A stretch of DNA of 64,000 nt from Gelatoporia subvermispora B (taxonomy: Eukaryota; Basidiomycota; Agaricomycetes; Polyporales; Gelatoporiaceae). The DNA is taken from the NCBI GenBank assembly GCA_000320605.2, contig KB445825.1:62001-126000 (forward strand), read 5' to 3'. Every line of letters begins with the position of its first letter. Position 1 is the stretch's first letter. The notes beneath the pieces were generated by a model. It ran no database searches. It had not been told where the DNA came from and saw only the letters and a program-made list of their open reading frames with translations. The translations under genes were made by a program, and so were the position numbers. This document shows positions 21,051 through 32,609 of the stretch, in pieces.

Positions 21051-23912
21051 AGGGTGGAAAGCGACGACGGCGCGCGGCGCGCAGATGCAGCCCTAGTGCC
21101 CGAAGTACCCGCCTCTTCCAATTCGACGATTCGACGACGCGACGACGCACGGACGATGCCCTGCGGAGACCTACCCACGCGAGATTGCGTTCGAGCCCAA
21201 TGCGCGCGGGTGCAGATGTGCAGATGTGCAGACGTACAGACATGCGGGGCGCGCGACGCCCCACGCAGACACCCGCCCCCCCGTCCAGGCCGCCCAGATC
21301 CCCGCGAACGGACGAGCGGACGACCGGACGTACGAACGAACGAGCCGGAGAGCCGGAACGAGGGCCTGCGCGACGCCCCGCATACGAGTCGCTCCGCCCG
21401 GGGCTGCGCGATGCCGTCGCTGCAGGGTTCGGGGACCCGGGACGAGAGAACGAGAGGACGAGAGGACGAGAGGACGAGAGAACGAGAGAACGAGAGGACG
21501 AGAGAACGAGAGAACGAGAGAACGAGAGAGGGCGCGCGCGGCGCGGCGAGGTGCTCGGCGGAGCGTTGCGAGCTCGGATTTGCGGATTCTCGAGTTTGGG
21601 GTTGTGGGTTATGGGATGCTGGGTTCTGGGATGCTGGGATTCGGGGATTCGGGGATTCAGGGGCACGCGCCACGCTGGCTGGGCACGCCGGGCTCCCGCG
21701 AGTGATCATGTACCATGTATTATGCCTCGTGCCTGGACTTCGCATTTCGCATTTCGCATTTCGCATTTCGCTTTTCGTGCTGCGCGCGCACGGTCGAGAA
21801 ACGTGAAAGGTCAAAGGTCAAAGGTCGAAATGTGCAAGGTGCAAGGTGCAAGGTGAAATGCGAAATGCGAAATGTGGGAAGCGAAAAGCGACGAGCGACG
21901 ATCACCCGCCGAGCGCAGGCGCAGCTCTGACACCTGATACCTGGGGTGCCCGCCTCTTCCGATCCGGCGACGCGAGCAGCGCGGGGGGCGCGCCTACGCG
22001 AGGTTGAGCTCGGGCTCGCGTTCGCGTTCGTGCGCGGGGTGCGGGGCGCGGGGTACAGATGTGCGGGGGCGGGGGCGGGGTACAGATGTGCGGGGTACAG
22101 ACGTGAGGGGCGCGGGGTGCGGGGCGCGGGCGCGGGTACCAGCCCCCTTCCCCGTCTGTCGTATCTCGCCCGCGAACGGACGGACGGACGGGCCGCGGGG
22201 CCAGAATGGGGGTGATAGCGGCTGCGCACCTGCCACGGGAGGGACGGGGCGGGGCTGATGATGGCAGTGATGATGCGGTGATGATGAGGATGGTGGTGAG
22301 GATGAGGATGAGGATGGCGGTGATGAGGATGAGGATGATGAGGATGAAGATGGTGACGGTGTGCGGGCGAGTGCGCCCGGGAGATGAAGCTGGCAGGCGG
22401 GCGGGGAAGCTGGCGGGCGGGCGGGCTGGGCGGGGTGGTGCGACGCGAGCGTGCGGAGATGAAGGGATGAGGAGGAGATCGGGAGGGGATAGGGCGCCGA
22501 GCGAGGGAAGAAGGACAGAAGGCAGAAGGGCAGAAGGGAGGAAGGGGGGAAGGAAGAAAGGAGGGGCGGTGTCCGATATGCTTTGCTACTCTCCGCCTTG
22601 CGCCATCTGTTCTCCGTCTTCCGCCTTGCGTCGTGCGTCGTGCGTTCGATGTTCGGTGTGCGATGTTTGATGTTCGATGTGCGATGTGCGATGTTTTCTG
22701 ATCTCTGGTCGGGCGCGATTGGCTGCGCGCTGCTCGCTAATATCGGGGCGCGAAGATGAGGAAGGGGGTGAGCACGTCACTGGAAGCTCGTCACTGGAAG
22801 CTGGAAGCTGGAGGGCCATGACATCGTCGTGTCGTGTCGTGTCGTGTCTTCGCGACTTTTGGCATCGTGTATCGCCAGGGCCGTGCGCTGCGAGCGGACG
22901 AGCCGCAGGGACCCGGCGCGCTCGCAGCGCAACGCCCCAGTGAGTTTGCGCACCCTGACGAACGCGCACGCGCAGGCGGGACCCGCATCTGGCGTCTTCG
23001 TCCAAAGCGCGATCGGGAGGTGGAGGGCGGGCTGCGGGCGTGGCTGGGGCACGGAGAAGGCGAGGAGAGGCGAGGGGCACGCGTGCGCGACGCGGGGTGC
23101 GTCTGTGTTCTGCGTTCTGCGTTCGAATTCCGCGTTCTGTGTTCTGTATGCTGTGTTCTAGAATGCCGCGGCACGCGCGAGGGCCCGCATTACAGCGCTC
23201 GGAGTGCGCGTGCGCGTGCGCGTGCTTGGGCCGTCGCTCCGGCCCTGGAGTCTGGACGCAGCCGCCAGTTGCGACGAACCGACGGACGCGAGATCCTGCG
23301 CGGGAGCGGGAGCAGGCACGGGTGGGCTTGGTGTGCAGTGGGAAGGGGGAAGGAGGAGGCGCGCGAGACGTGTACGTACTCGCCTGCGGGATGCCGAGAG
23401 GCGACAGCGGACGGGGAGATGCCGGGCGTGCGCGCGTGGGCTGGCGTCGGCGGCGCGCGGGGCCATGCAGGCGGTAGGGCGCGCCGGGGTGCGGGCGCGG
23501 AGGATGTGCTGGGAGGCGTGGAGCGCTGGGCGGGACGCGTGCGGGCGAGTGCGCGCTGGGCGATATCGACGCCCAGCGCGTGCTGCTCTGATACATGGTG
23601 CAGCACGCCGGACGCCGCGCCGGACGCCGCGCCGAACGCCGCGCCGGACACCGCGCAGGACGGCCGTCAACGGAGCGTGGGGCGTCGCGCGGAGAGATCT
23701 GCGCTGCTCCAGGCACGCGCGCGTGGACGTGCGGGATCTGCCGCGCGCCGGGAAACGCCGCGGGAAGTGCCGGGCTCGGCAGGTGCCGCGGGGCAGCGCC
23801 TGGTGCGCGCGGGGAGGGATCTCAGGCGTGCGGCAGGTCTGCGCTGAGAGGGCTCTCCGCCTTAAAATGCCCCTGCTCCCCTCCCCTCGCACCCCCGCAC
23901 CCCCCCGCCGCC
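21051..23912. repeat. Cluster of unrelated microsatellites in GC-rich DNA
   Basis: Successive short tandem runs of different words occur here: GAGAACGAGAGGAC-type (21441-21530), CGCATTT 7-mers (about 21740-21773), GTGCAAG 7-mers and AAATGCG 7-mers (about 21827-21872), GATGAGGAT/GATGATGAGG runs (about 22255-22350) and GTGTCGTGTC (about 22828-22848). No recognisable gene lies between them; the long open frames on both strands follow from repeat and GC content. Confidence 0.75.
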
Positions 23913-24857
23913 ATGGCCTCCTACGCACCCGCCGGCGCACCCGCTGACCGCAGGACCCTCCCCCGCGCGCCCGCCGGCCCCGACGTCTTCGTGCGTCCCT
24001 CACCTTGCTGTCCCCTGCGCTGCTGCTGACGCCAATGATCATGCCGACGCCGCCGCCGCCGCAGTTCGACGTGGAGATCGAGGACGAGCCCGCCGGCCGC
24101 ATCGTCTTCCGCCTCTTCGACGCAGACTGCCCCGCGACCGCCCGCAACTTCCGCGAGCTCGCGACCGGCGCGCACGGCTTCGGCTACGCCGGCACGCTGT
24201 TCCACCGCGTCGTCCCCGGCGTGCGTCCCCCCTCCGCCGCGTCGATGAGCGCTGACCAGCGGGTGCGCAGTTCATGATACAGGGCGGGGACATCCCCGAC
24301 GCCGCCGGCCGCGGCGGCGACGGCGCGGGCGGCCGCTCCGTCTTTGGCAAGCCCTTTGCAGGTGCGTGCGCGCCCCGCGCCCGCGCGTCCGTCCGCGCGC
24401 TGACCGTGCACGAGACGAGAGCTTCCGCCATAGGCACGACAGGCCCGGCGTGCTCTCCATGGCGAACCGCGGCCCCAACACGAACACGTCCCAGGTGCGT
24501 CGCCGCCTCTGCCCCCGCCCCCGCGGGTGATTGACGACCCTTGCTCCGCTCGGTCCTTGGTCCGCCCGCCCTCGACGTCGTCCTCTCCCGTCACTCGTCA
24601 CCCCCCCTTTCCTTCTCCTTTCCCCTCACCCCCCTCCCCTCCCCTCCCCTCCCCGCATTCTTCACCCCCTCCCCGCACCCCCCCTGCAGTTCTTCATAAC
24701 AACGGACCCCGCGCCCTGGTGCGACCGCCGCAACGTCGTCTTCGGCGAGGTCGCCGCCGGCATGCACGTCGTCCGCCGCGTGCAGGGCTTCGCCTCCGAC
24801 GACGTCCTCCGCCGCCCCAGCGCGCGCTGTGTGATCGCCCGGTGCGGGGTCGTGTAG
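23913..24857 (+). CDS. Cyclophilin-type peptidyl-prolyl cis-trans isomerase
   Basis: Five exons (23913-23990, 24065-24220, 24271-24361, 24415-24494, 24690-24857) give 190 residues. Family motifs appear in order: [44 protein letters not shown] (Arg74, equivalent to the catalytic Arg55 of human cyclophilin A), [28 protein letters not shown] and APWCD (Trp145, equivalent to Trp121). The residue matching His126 is Asn150 ([10 protein letters not shown]). The C-terminus ([11 protein letters not shown]) is arginine-rich compared with the usual ending. The enzyme isomerises Xaa-Pro bonds and is the cyclosporin target; with no signal peptide it is probably cytosolic or nuclear. The 26-residue N-terminal exon is Pro/Ala-rich. 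Codon third positions are almost all G or C, matching the surrounding tract. The last intron (195 nt) is a long pyrimidine run. Confidence 0.9.
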
Positions 24858-26789
24858 CGCGGGCGGGGCGTTGGGGGGCGGGCGGGGGGGGGGGGGGGCG
24901 GCCGTTGGTCAAGGGGGAGGGTGGAGGCAAGGGGAGGGTAGAGGTAGTGTCTGCCCGCGGGCGCGGGCGGGACGGGATCTGGCGGTGCGTCTCGTTCGTC
25001 CGTTCGTTCGTTCGTCTCATTCACTCGCCCATTGTATGCGTTCATTCACTCACTCACTCGCCCGTCCACCCGCCCACTGGTCCGCGTGCCCATTGCCCGT
25101 TCGCTCATCCCGTTCGCTCGCCAACGCCCGCGCACGTTCATGCTATCCTACGCGCACACACGACCGCAGACTGTAGACTACCCCGCCGCCCGTCGCTCGT
25201 CGCTTGTACGAGACTTCCGCCCCGCCGCCGCCGCTGCTCGCCTGCTAGACTGCCGCCGCTATTGCTCCTACCGCCACCGCCACCATATACACCGCTGCTA
25301 TTGCCAGATTACCAAAGTACCGAAAAGGAGAGGGACGGAGGGGAGACGAGAGAGAAGAGAGAGGGGAGGAGGGGAGGAGCGGATTGACCGGACTGGATGG
25401 ATTGGGTTGGACTGGATTGGAACGGATGGACTGGGCCGCGATGCGATGCGATGCGTATGCGTATGTGTATGTGTGTATGTGCTGGATTGTGCTGTGCGGT
25501 ATGGTATTAGCGACCCGCGCCTGCGGTGCGGGCGCGGTGGCTTGCTCTGATGCGGCTCTGTTGCGGCTCTGTTGCGTGCAGCCCGGCTTTGCTTGATTGG
25601 CCTTTGGAGTGCTGGCTCGCTGGAGTGCTGGAGTCCTGGTGTGCGCGGGTGGTGGTGTGGGTGGTGGTCGTGGTGGTGTGCGCGCGGGGATGGGGATGGG
25701 GACGGGGACGGGCGGCGCGCGGGTGCTGGACGGAGGCGGCGCGCGGGCTGAGCGCGATTGGGCTCGGGCTGGGGTTGGCGTTTGGGCCTCCGGGGCGCGG
25801 GCGGGGGCGGCGGGGGGGAGCGGCGGGGAGCGGCGGGCAAGAGTGAGCGGTTGCGGAGGGTGGCGCGCGTGTCTGGATCGGGGCGGAGTCAGGGGTGAGG
25901 GTGTGGGTGTGGATTTGGTTTGGTTTGGTTTGGGTTGGATTGGATTGGATTGGATTCGGGTTGGACTGGGAATCGGACCCGGATTGGGCTGGACTGGATT
26001 GGACCGGGACGCGCACGGGGGGTGCGAGGGCCTCGAACCAGGCGCGAGCGCGGATTCGAATTCGAGGGGCGGCGGACGTCACGAGCGCGCGCGCGCGCTC
26101 GTGAATGCGGTATTCGGCGCGTTTGTGTTTTGTCGTGCTTTGTCCTGGCCTGCTTTGTCCTGGCCTGTCCTGTTATGGCTGCGCGCAGAGCTGGCCCGGG
26201 TCCTGCCCGACGTGCTGCGCGGCCACGGCTGCGCGCAGAGCTGGGCCGCGCTGGACGTGGACCGGGTGGGAGGCCTGGGCGGCTGCGGCGAGGGGCCGGT
26301 CCGGCGCGCGCGGAGGGGGGGCGTCAAAGGGCGCTGAAGGGCGGTGGCAAACGGTGGTGGCAAAGGGCGGTGGCAAACGGTGGTGGCGTGCGTGGCTTGG
26401 TGCGTGGCGTGCGTGGTGATGAGGGCGGGAGCCAGAGATCCAGAGACCCAGAGACCCAGATTGGGCGGCGGCGGTAGTTCTGGACGTGCCGCGCGTGTGT
26501 ACGACTACGGGGGCGGTGGGTGTGATTCTGGGTGAGTATGGGAGTATGGATGTGGGTGATGCGTGTACGGTTGAACTCCGGAGCCGGATGTTTGTTTCGA
26601 TTTTCGAGTGGGAGCGCGAGCGATGCATCGGGATTCGGTAGGTTGTAGATGGGCGTGTGCGAGCCCGGCTGGGCCTGTTCGCCGGTGAGCAGCGGACAGC
26701 GGACAGCGCGCGCGCTTTGGGCACGTCGCGGTTCGCGAAGGCGGGTACCCAGTTTCGGACCCGGGGGCGGGAAATCGGGGATGGGGACC
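24858..26789. other. GC-rich, low-complexity intergenic DNA
   Basis: Contains a 13-nt G run (about 24886-24898), CGTTCGTTCGTTCG-type runs (about 24995-25015), GTATGTGTATGTGTGTATG (about 25459-25478) and TTGGATTGGATTGGATT runs (about 25916-26000). No gene recognised; the long minus-strand frames are repeat-derived. Confidence 0.55.
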
Positions 26790-29750
26790 GAAAATCAAAA
26801 TCCGGTTGCAGCGTGCCAGCCGCGCGGTCGCGGAGTGCGCAGAATCGGATCGAGATCGCTGGCAGGCTCCCCATGCGCCGGGGGGCGCCGTGGCCCGTTC
26901 GCAGTCGGCCTGGCAGACGCCCGTGCTGTGGCCCGGGTGGTCTGGCGAGTCCCCGTTTCGCGAACATGGCTATGCTCGGAGCGTGCATTATTGGTCCCTG
27001 TCCGGGAACGGAACGGAAGTGGGGTGCTGGGGCTCGAATACGGGGTTGATTGCGGGAAATCGCTGTAGGCCGTACCACACGGTGTGGGTGCGGGATGGAC
27101 AGGAATGTGATTGCTGTATGGGGCGTATTGCCGGAGGGCGCGAATTTTCGTTTGCAAACACCAGTGCTTCAGCAGGGTTGCTTGATACGCCGCTGCGAGC
27201 CCGGCTAACATGGCATGGCATGGCATGGCAGCGGACGGTGGACGCGCCAGTGCTGTAGCTGAGCTGATTTCGACACCGGGGACCGGTCGTTTGTCGTCAA
27301 ACAGCCCGTGGCAGATGCAGCCTGCACGCTTCCCTGCCGCTGCGCGCGCAGAATGGTATCGAGATCACTGGCACGTCGACAGAGACAGCAGTGCAGAGCG
27401 AACGCATCATGAGTGCTTCGTAGCTGGGTTGATTTTGAAACCGGAAATCGGTCGTATGTCCGCAAATAGCCCGCTGCAGATGCGGCCTGCGTGCTGCCCT
27501 GCCACGCGCGGCTTGCGAAGTGCGCATAATGGACTCGAGGTCGCTGCCAGGCGTCCGCGGCGCCAGAGGGAGACTTGGGCAGCCAGGCTGACAGACGCCC
27601 GGCCCCTCTGGCCTTGCGAGCCGTCGTGCACGGAAGTCGTGCGCACCGCCGTGAGTCGCGCAGGTGTAACACGGTCCGCGACTGCCCGCTACTGGTTCCT
27701 CGACCACAACAGCAGCTCGCACGCCGGTGCAGACGGTGTGTAAATTATGATCGGATAATCGCAGTCGGGGTATCAGGATGGATGCGGCTGTTGTGTGTTA
27801 CCGCAAAGGGTGCGCGTGTGATCGCCCGTCGTGCGTGTTGCGGATCAGATAGGATCAGAATGAGGCAATGTCCCCAGTTGGCGAGGCGGCAGTGGGCAGA
27901 GGATGTGTCGTAAGCTGGAGCTGAGTTGATTTTGAAACCGGCCATATGTCCAACGATAGCCCGGCGCAGCTGCAGCCTGCACGCTTCCCTGCCGTGCGCA
28001 GAGTAGTATCAAGTCCCGTGGACCGTTGACCGGGACAGCAGTGCACAGCGAACGCGTCATGAGTGAGCCATCGTCAGGTTGGGGTTGGAAATGGGCACCG
28101 GTCGTATGTCCGACAACAATCCGGTAAAGTTACGGCCTGCACGCTTCCCTGCCGTGCGCGGCGCGCGGCGTGCGCATAATGGCGTCGAGATCACCGGGAG
28201 GGCCCCGCTATATCAGACCTTCCCAGTCAGACCGACAGACGCCCAGTTTATGGTCTGCCTGATCCTTCAGGTTGCCGTGTAGAGGAGTGGCGCGCGCCGT
28301 CGTGAGTTGTATGGTTGCGCCTTGCGCCAGTGGTACCATCGCCGTCCGGCGACGACAGGGACGTGTGCATCCGTGCAATCGTGCGATCCGTACAATCTGC
28401 TACTGCGTGAGAGCCGAAGGATGGTTTCCTAGCTCTCACTCGGCTCGGTCATCTGCAGTTGCGCGGTGAGCTTGAGTCAAGATGAACGCTCGAGGGTGAA
28501 AGGTTCCGAGGCTACAGTTTGTTGATCCCTTTCCATCGAGCGCATCAGCGGTCAACACACGTCACGCCAAGACTCGAATGCAAGATTGATTTCGAACAAT
28601 CTGCTGTACGATCAGTATGGTTATAACGACTGCTGTGTCGCCGAGGGGCGTGTGCGCAGTTACCATGTCCGGGCAGATCGGTCCGTCAGGTGAGGCAGCA
28701 GTGAACGGCGAGCAATGAACGTGCAATCAGTCGTGCCTGGACTGATTTTGGAACCGGAAACCGACCGTATGTCTACCAATGACCCGTTGTAGCTGCAGCG
28801 CGCGCGCTTCCCGCCCCACGCGGCCCGGGCTGCAAAGAATAGTATCGAGATCATAGGGCCCGTCGACCGAGACAGCAGTGAACGGTGAACGCATCATCAG
28901 AAACTCGTAGCTGGATGCATTTTGAGGGTGGTGGTGATTTTCCGAACAAATGGCACCTGTCGCGGCGGTACGAGTCTCCGCCCCACGCGTCTTGCGGCGT
29001 GCGCAGAACGGTGTCGAGATCACTAGCAGGCTCCCGCTGCGTCAGCCCTTCCTAGTCAGATGGGCAGGCGCCCGGCCTCTCTCGTCTCTTGAGCTGCCAT
29101 GTAGGGAAGTGGCGCGCGCTGCTGATTCTCGTCTGCCCGTGCAACCGTTGTCCGTTGGTAACGGGATGATGACCATCCCGTGCGTGCAGTCGTGCAATCG
29201 TGCCGTCCGTCGTATGCGGTCGAACCCATGTCGCGTTCATCGTTCATCTGTCGTGCGTGAGGAAGCACACTGATGTTATTTGAGATTTCTGTTGAGTGTT
29301 CGGGCCCGCACGACGCGCGAGAGGTCAATCTTCAAGCTTGCTTGGAACAGTACCGGGATCACTGCGTCCGTCATGAGTAAGCCATAGTGAAGTTAGGTTT
29401 GAGATTGCAAACCGTTCGTACATGCAAGGATGTGGGACTGGTCGCGCCGGCGCGAGTCTGCGCCTCGCATGCACGGGATGGCGTGACCGAGATCACTGGC
29501 AGGCTCGCACTACGTCAGAGGGAGACCTCCGCAGTCGGACTGGCAGGCGCCCGTCTTTTCTGGTCTCTTGAGTTGCGGTGTAGGGAAGTGGCGCGCGCTG
29601 CTGAGCTCCGTCTGCTGATGCAGCCGTTATCCGTCGATGACGGGAGGGTGACCATCCCGTGCCTGCAATCGCGCAATCTGCCACTGTATGCGGTGGGAGG
29701 TATGGGGGCGGCCGTAAGAGGGGAACTCCGATGGAAGTGTCCATCGACCA
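26790..29750. repeat. Degenerate higher-order repeat array
   Basis: At least eight diverged copies of a module share TTGATTTTGAAACCGG..., then CCGGTCGTATGTCC, GCAGCCTGCACGCTTCCCTG and ATCGAGATCACTGGCA. The GAGATC landmark (or its variant) falls at about 26852, 27361, 27537, 28010, 28187, 28847, 29016 and 29489. Spacings alternate between short (169-177) and long (473-660). A second word, GACAGCAGTG with GCATCATGAG, follows only alternate copies (about 27375, 28030, 28868). No coding frame persists through the copies. Confidence 0.75.
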
Positions 29751-31503
29751 TCTGTCTTGCGCGGGCACGCGAGGGAACGAGCCGTCCGTTTGGGCTTTAG
29801 GTTTGCGTGTGGTGCGGGGCTCGGATGCTGGCGCTGAGATGGGGGTGACGATAGTGAGAAGAGCCGCGCGCGCGCGGGTGCCCAAGTCGTGCGGCGGCTC
29901 ACACTCAGCTCGGACATCTGCGGCTGCGCGACGAATTCGAGTTAGGTTGGACGCTCGAATACTCGGACGCGCGGACGCTGAATGTGGATGACGTATGGGG
30001 AGACGAAGGCTATAGGACCAGACGTAGTGCGGCCGCTGGCAGATGCGACCAGACAGACCTCGGCTCGGGCATCTGCGGGTCATCGAAATTAAACTGAACG
30101 CTTGAATGGCGGATGGCGCGCACGGAGGCTATCGGACACGAGGAAAGACAACCGCGTTTCGTATTTCATATGAGACGTCGCGGCGCGATGGATGGATCCT
30201 GATACTCCGACAACTCGGCAATTCGAGCATACGAACAATTGACGGTGAGCGCGAGCACAGCTGAAACGTTGTGCGTCGCGTCTTAGACGAGGATGATTGG
30301 GCGGCTATGTGAAAGCTGAATTGGCATTGCACTTGAGTGGGCAGATAATCTTTGTGAGTTCATGGACAAATGCGAAGTGTGAAGAACCTCCGCATCCGTA
30401 AACGTGAGACTTACCTAGTGTGTCAGCTTCTTGCCTGATTCACTTCGCGGCAAACTGCACGCTCGTCAACTGTGCCCGAGGTGAGATGAAGCGATACTGA
30501 CGCTGCAGTCCGATTGAGGTCTGTCCTCCATCACACGTGTTCAAGTTACCGGAGACTCCAGCGCGTTAACTCTATCGAGGCTTCCACACTCCGCAGATGG
30601 ACAGGTGGTGTGAGTGTCACTGTTGACTTCTCCCCTCGAGAGACCGGAATTTACGCTGGCGGCGGCTATATGGACACCGTGTAGGTCAAGAAGACCAGGG
30701 TGGGGTGCTCGAATGGAGACAGCATCGTAGCTCGCGGGAAGGGGCGTATTTGGCATCCGTGGAAGAATCCCGGGAAGAGATACGTTACCATATAGTAGTT
30801 GTCAGGGGGGACAAATGGTTTGTTGTGCAATCACGGTCGCGGTCAAGGACAAGTGGAATTGAGAAAGACCCAAGTAGGGACGAGGGGACGCGACGCAATC
30901 TCGAGATGATAACAGCAGTAGCCCGTATCGAGACCAAGGCAAAATTGAAGGTGACTTTTGGAGATCCGCCTTGCTCATGATAAGAGCCGTGCAGATAAGA
31001 ACTGCACAAAAGCTGAGAGCACCCATAAATTGCTGCCAAGAAAAGCGAGTCCGAGACGAGTGTTTCGAGGACCAGTCAAGAGATCGCAAGAGATGTGGAC
31101 AGCACGAATGTCCAATACAAGACAGCGGTACTCGAGTGGTTTTTTACGTCGCAGACACGCTCACAGCACAATTCCGGAGATGTAAAAATGGTATGAACGA
31201 ACAGGGGTCCATCCTGGTCCATCGTCGACGAACACAAAATTGGTCGATCAAGTTTTCTGCGAACACATGGCCCGAGGCGGCCTGAGGCGGCCCGTGACCC
31301 TAACCCCAGGCCTGTAAATGGCAAGTGGCGCGCAATGCAGCGTTCAACGACAACCACTACGACTTACGCTCGCCAACACACCTACATCTGGCTCGATTTG
31401 CGCTCTCAACTAGTTGTTGAGTGTCATACAAGTGGTCTTGTTAAGCCTCTGATCTTTATTATCTTATTCGCTCGTTTGGTCTCTAAGCGACTGCACACCA
31501 ACG
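29751..31503. other. Intergenic, no gene recognised
   Basis: Transition from the GC-rich repeat tract to ordinary composition. No recognisable coding or RNA feature; the last few hundred nt presumably hold the promoter of the LENG1-like gene. Confidence 0.4.
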
Positions 31504-32609
31504 ATGGGGAAGCTCAATATCGCCCACCACAAGTCGTACCATCCCTATCGCCGGGACAACATCGAACGCGTGCGCCGCGATGAAGAGGAAGCGCGCCTGA
31601 AAGAGTCTGCGGAGGAAGGCAGGATGATGCTCGCGGTCTGTGCACACCTTTAGTCATCGCTCTCGATCCGCGGTGTGCTTAGATGTGCTATGCAGGACTC
31701 AGAAGCGCGCATAGACCTGTTGCGGCAGCGTGCCGGGACACGCTCTAAGCCGAGAAGAGACGCAGAGGAAGAGATGGATGTGGTTGATAGTGGAGGGCGA
31801 GGCGAAAAGCAAGTGGAAGTGGGCTCGGCGCCAGCGTCGCTCATGTCGGGTGGACATATCAATTTATTCGAAGACCTTGAGCGAGTGCGTTTGCATCTTC
31901 TCTGAGCCTTCTTCGCACATATATTCTTGCGCAAGGAAGAAGGGAATATGCACCGATGCTGACGACATGCCTGCTGCTGGATGTAACAACAGTTCCCTAC
32001 CGCGTCTCGCGCACCCCAGAAGGCCGCCCCCGCTGAGACGGAGAAGGGCATCCCGCTCGCGCCGTCAGCAAAGGACCTGAAGCCATGGTACTCCGACCGG
32101 CGGCGCGGGAAAGGAGAGAAAGGGGACGAGGAGCGCCAGTGCGTATCCAACCTGCTTCCGCGCGAGCTGAGACTCAGTTGCACGATTCGTGGTATAGACT
32201 TCGGGACCTCGCACGCAAGTCTGTCAACGACCCACTCACGTCAATCAATCACCAGCTCTCCTCGCGTGGAGGGCTCGCGCGCCCCGTCGTCTCTTCTTCA
32301 CGCAGTAATAAGCCCTCTGCGCCCGCATCTTCCGTCTCAGGGCCTGGGCCTGGGTCTGGCATGGCGCCTCCGCCCGAGGTCGCGCGCAGGAACAGGGAGA
32401 GCGCGGAGCGCCAGCGTGCGATGGAGCTGATAAAACGGAAGAAGCGCGAGTTGGAGGGGAGTGAGACGCCGAGCACGGTTCGCGGCGGCGCGGCGGGCAT
32501 GGGAGGGGGATATGGGGATGTGTACAACCGACGCGAGGTCGAGGAGGCGCATCGGCATCGTGAGCGGCGGGACGAGGGCGCGGGCGCAGGATTTTGGGCG
32601 AGACGGTGA
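31504..32609 (+). CDS. LENG1-like protein with N-terminal Cir_N motif
   Basis: Exons 31504-31635, 31696-31884, 31993-32138 and 32198-32609 give 292 residues. The start MGKLNIAHHKSYHPYRRDNI followed by ERVRRDEEEA is the hallmark of the Cir_N domain of LENG1 (leukocyte receptor cluster member 1) homologues. Further family blocks follow: GGHINLFEDLE, EKGIPLAPSAKDLKPWYSD and DPLTSINHQL. The C-terminal half is low-complexity and charged (RKKRELEG, REVEEAHRHRERRDEGAGAGFWARR). Related Cir_N proteins are associated with pre-mRNA splicing and transcriptional co-repression, so a nuclear role is likely. The second intron (108 nt) is longer than its neighbours, and its exact acceptor (31992) is the least certain junction. 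The first intron uses a less common GTCTGT donor. Confidence 0.85.

Noticed and set aside
20461..21814. Minus-strand open frames of about 380-400 codons at 20461-21666 and 20669-21814
   Set aside because: They run through 14-mer and GAGA-type tandem repeats in GC-rich DNA where stops are rare. The translations are Ser/Arg/Ala low-complexity (SLSVSHFQ repeats) in two overlapping frames, with no recognisable domain.
22586..24147. Long minus-strand frames at 22586-23716 (376 codons) and 23158-24147 (329 codons)
   Set aside because: GC-driven open frames of Arg/Ala/Pro composition. The second overlaps the cyclophilin gene antisense, and neither has a domain or splice support.
26173..27078. 301-codon minus-strand frame
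   Set aside because: Crosses GGTGGCAAA-type repeats and enters the higher-order array; composition is low-complexity and the frame is not kept between repeat copies.
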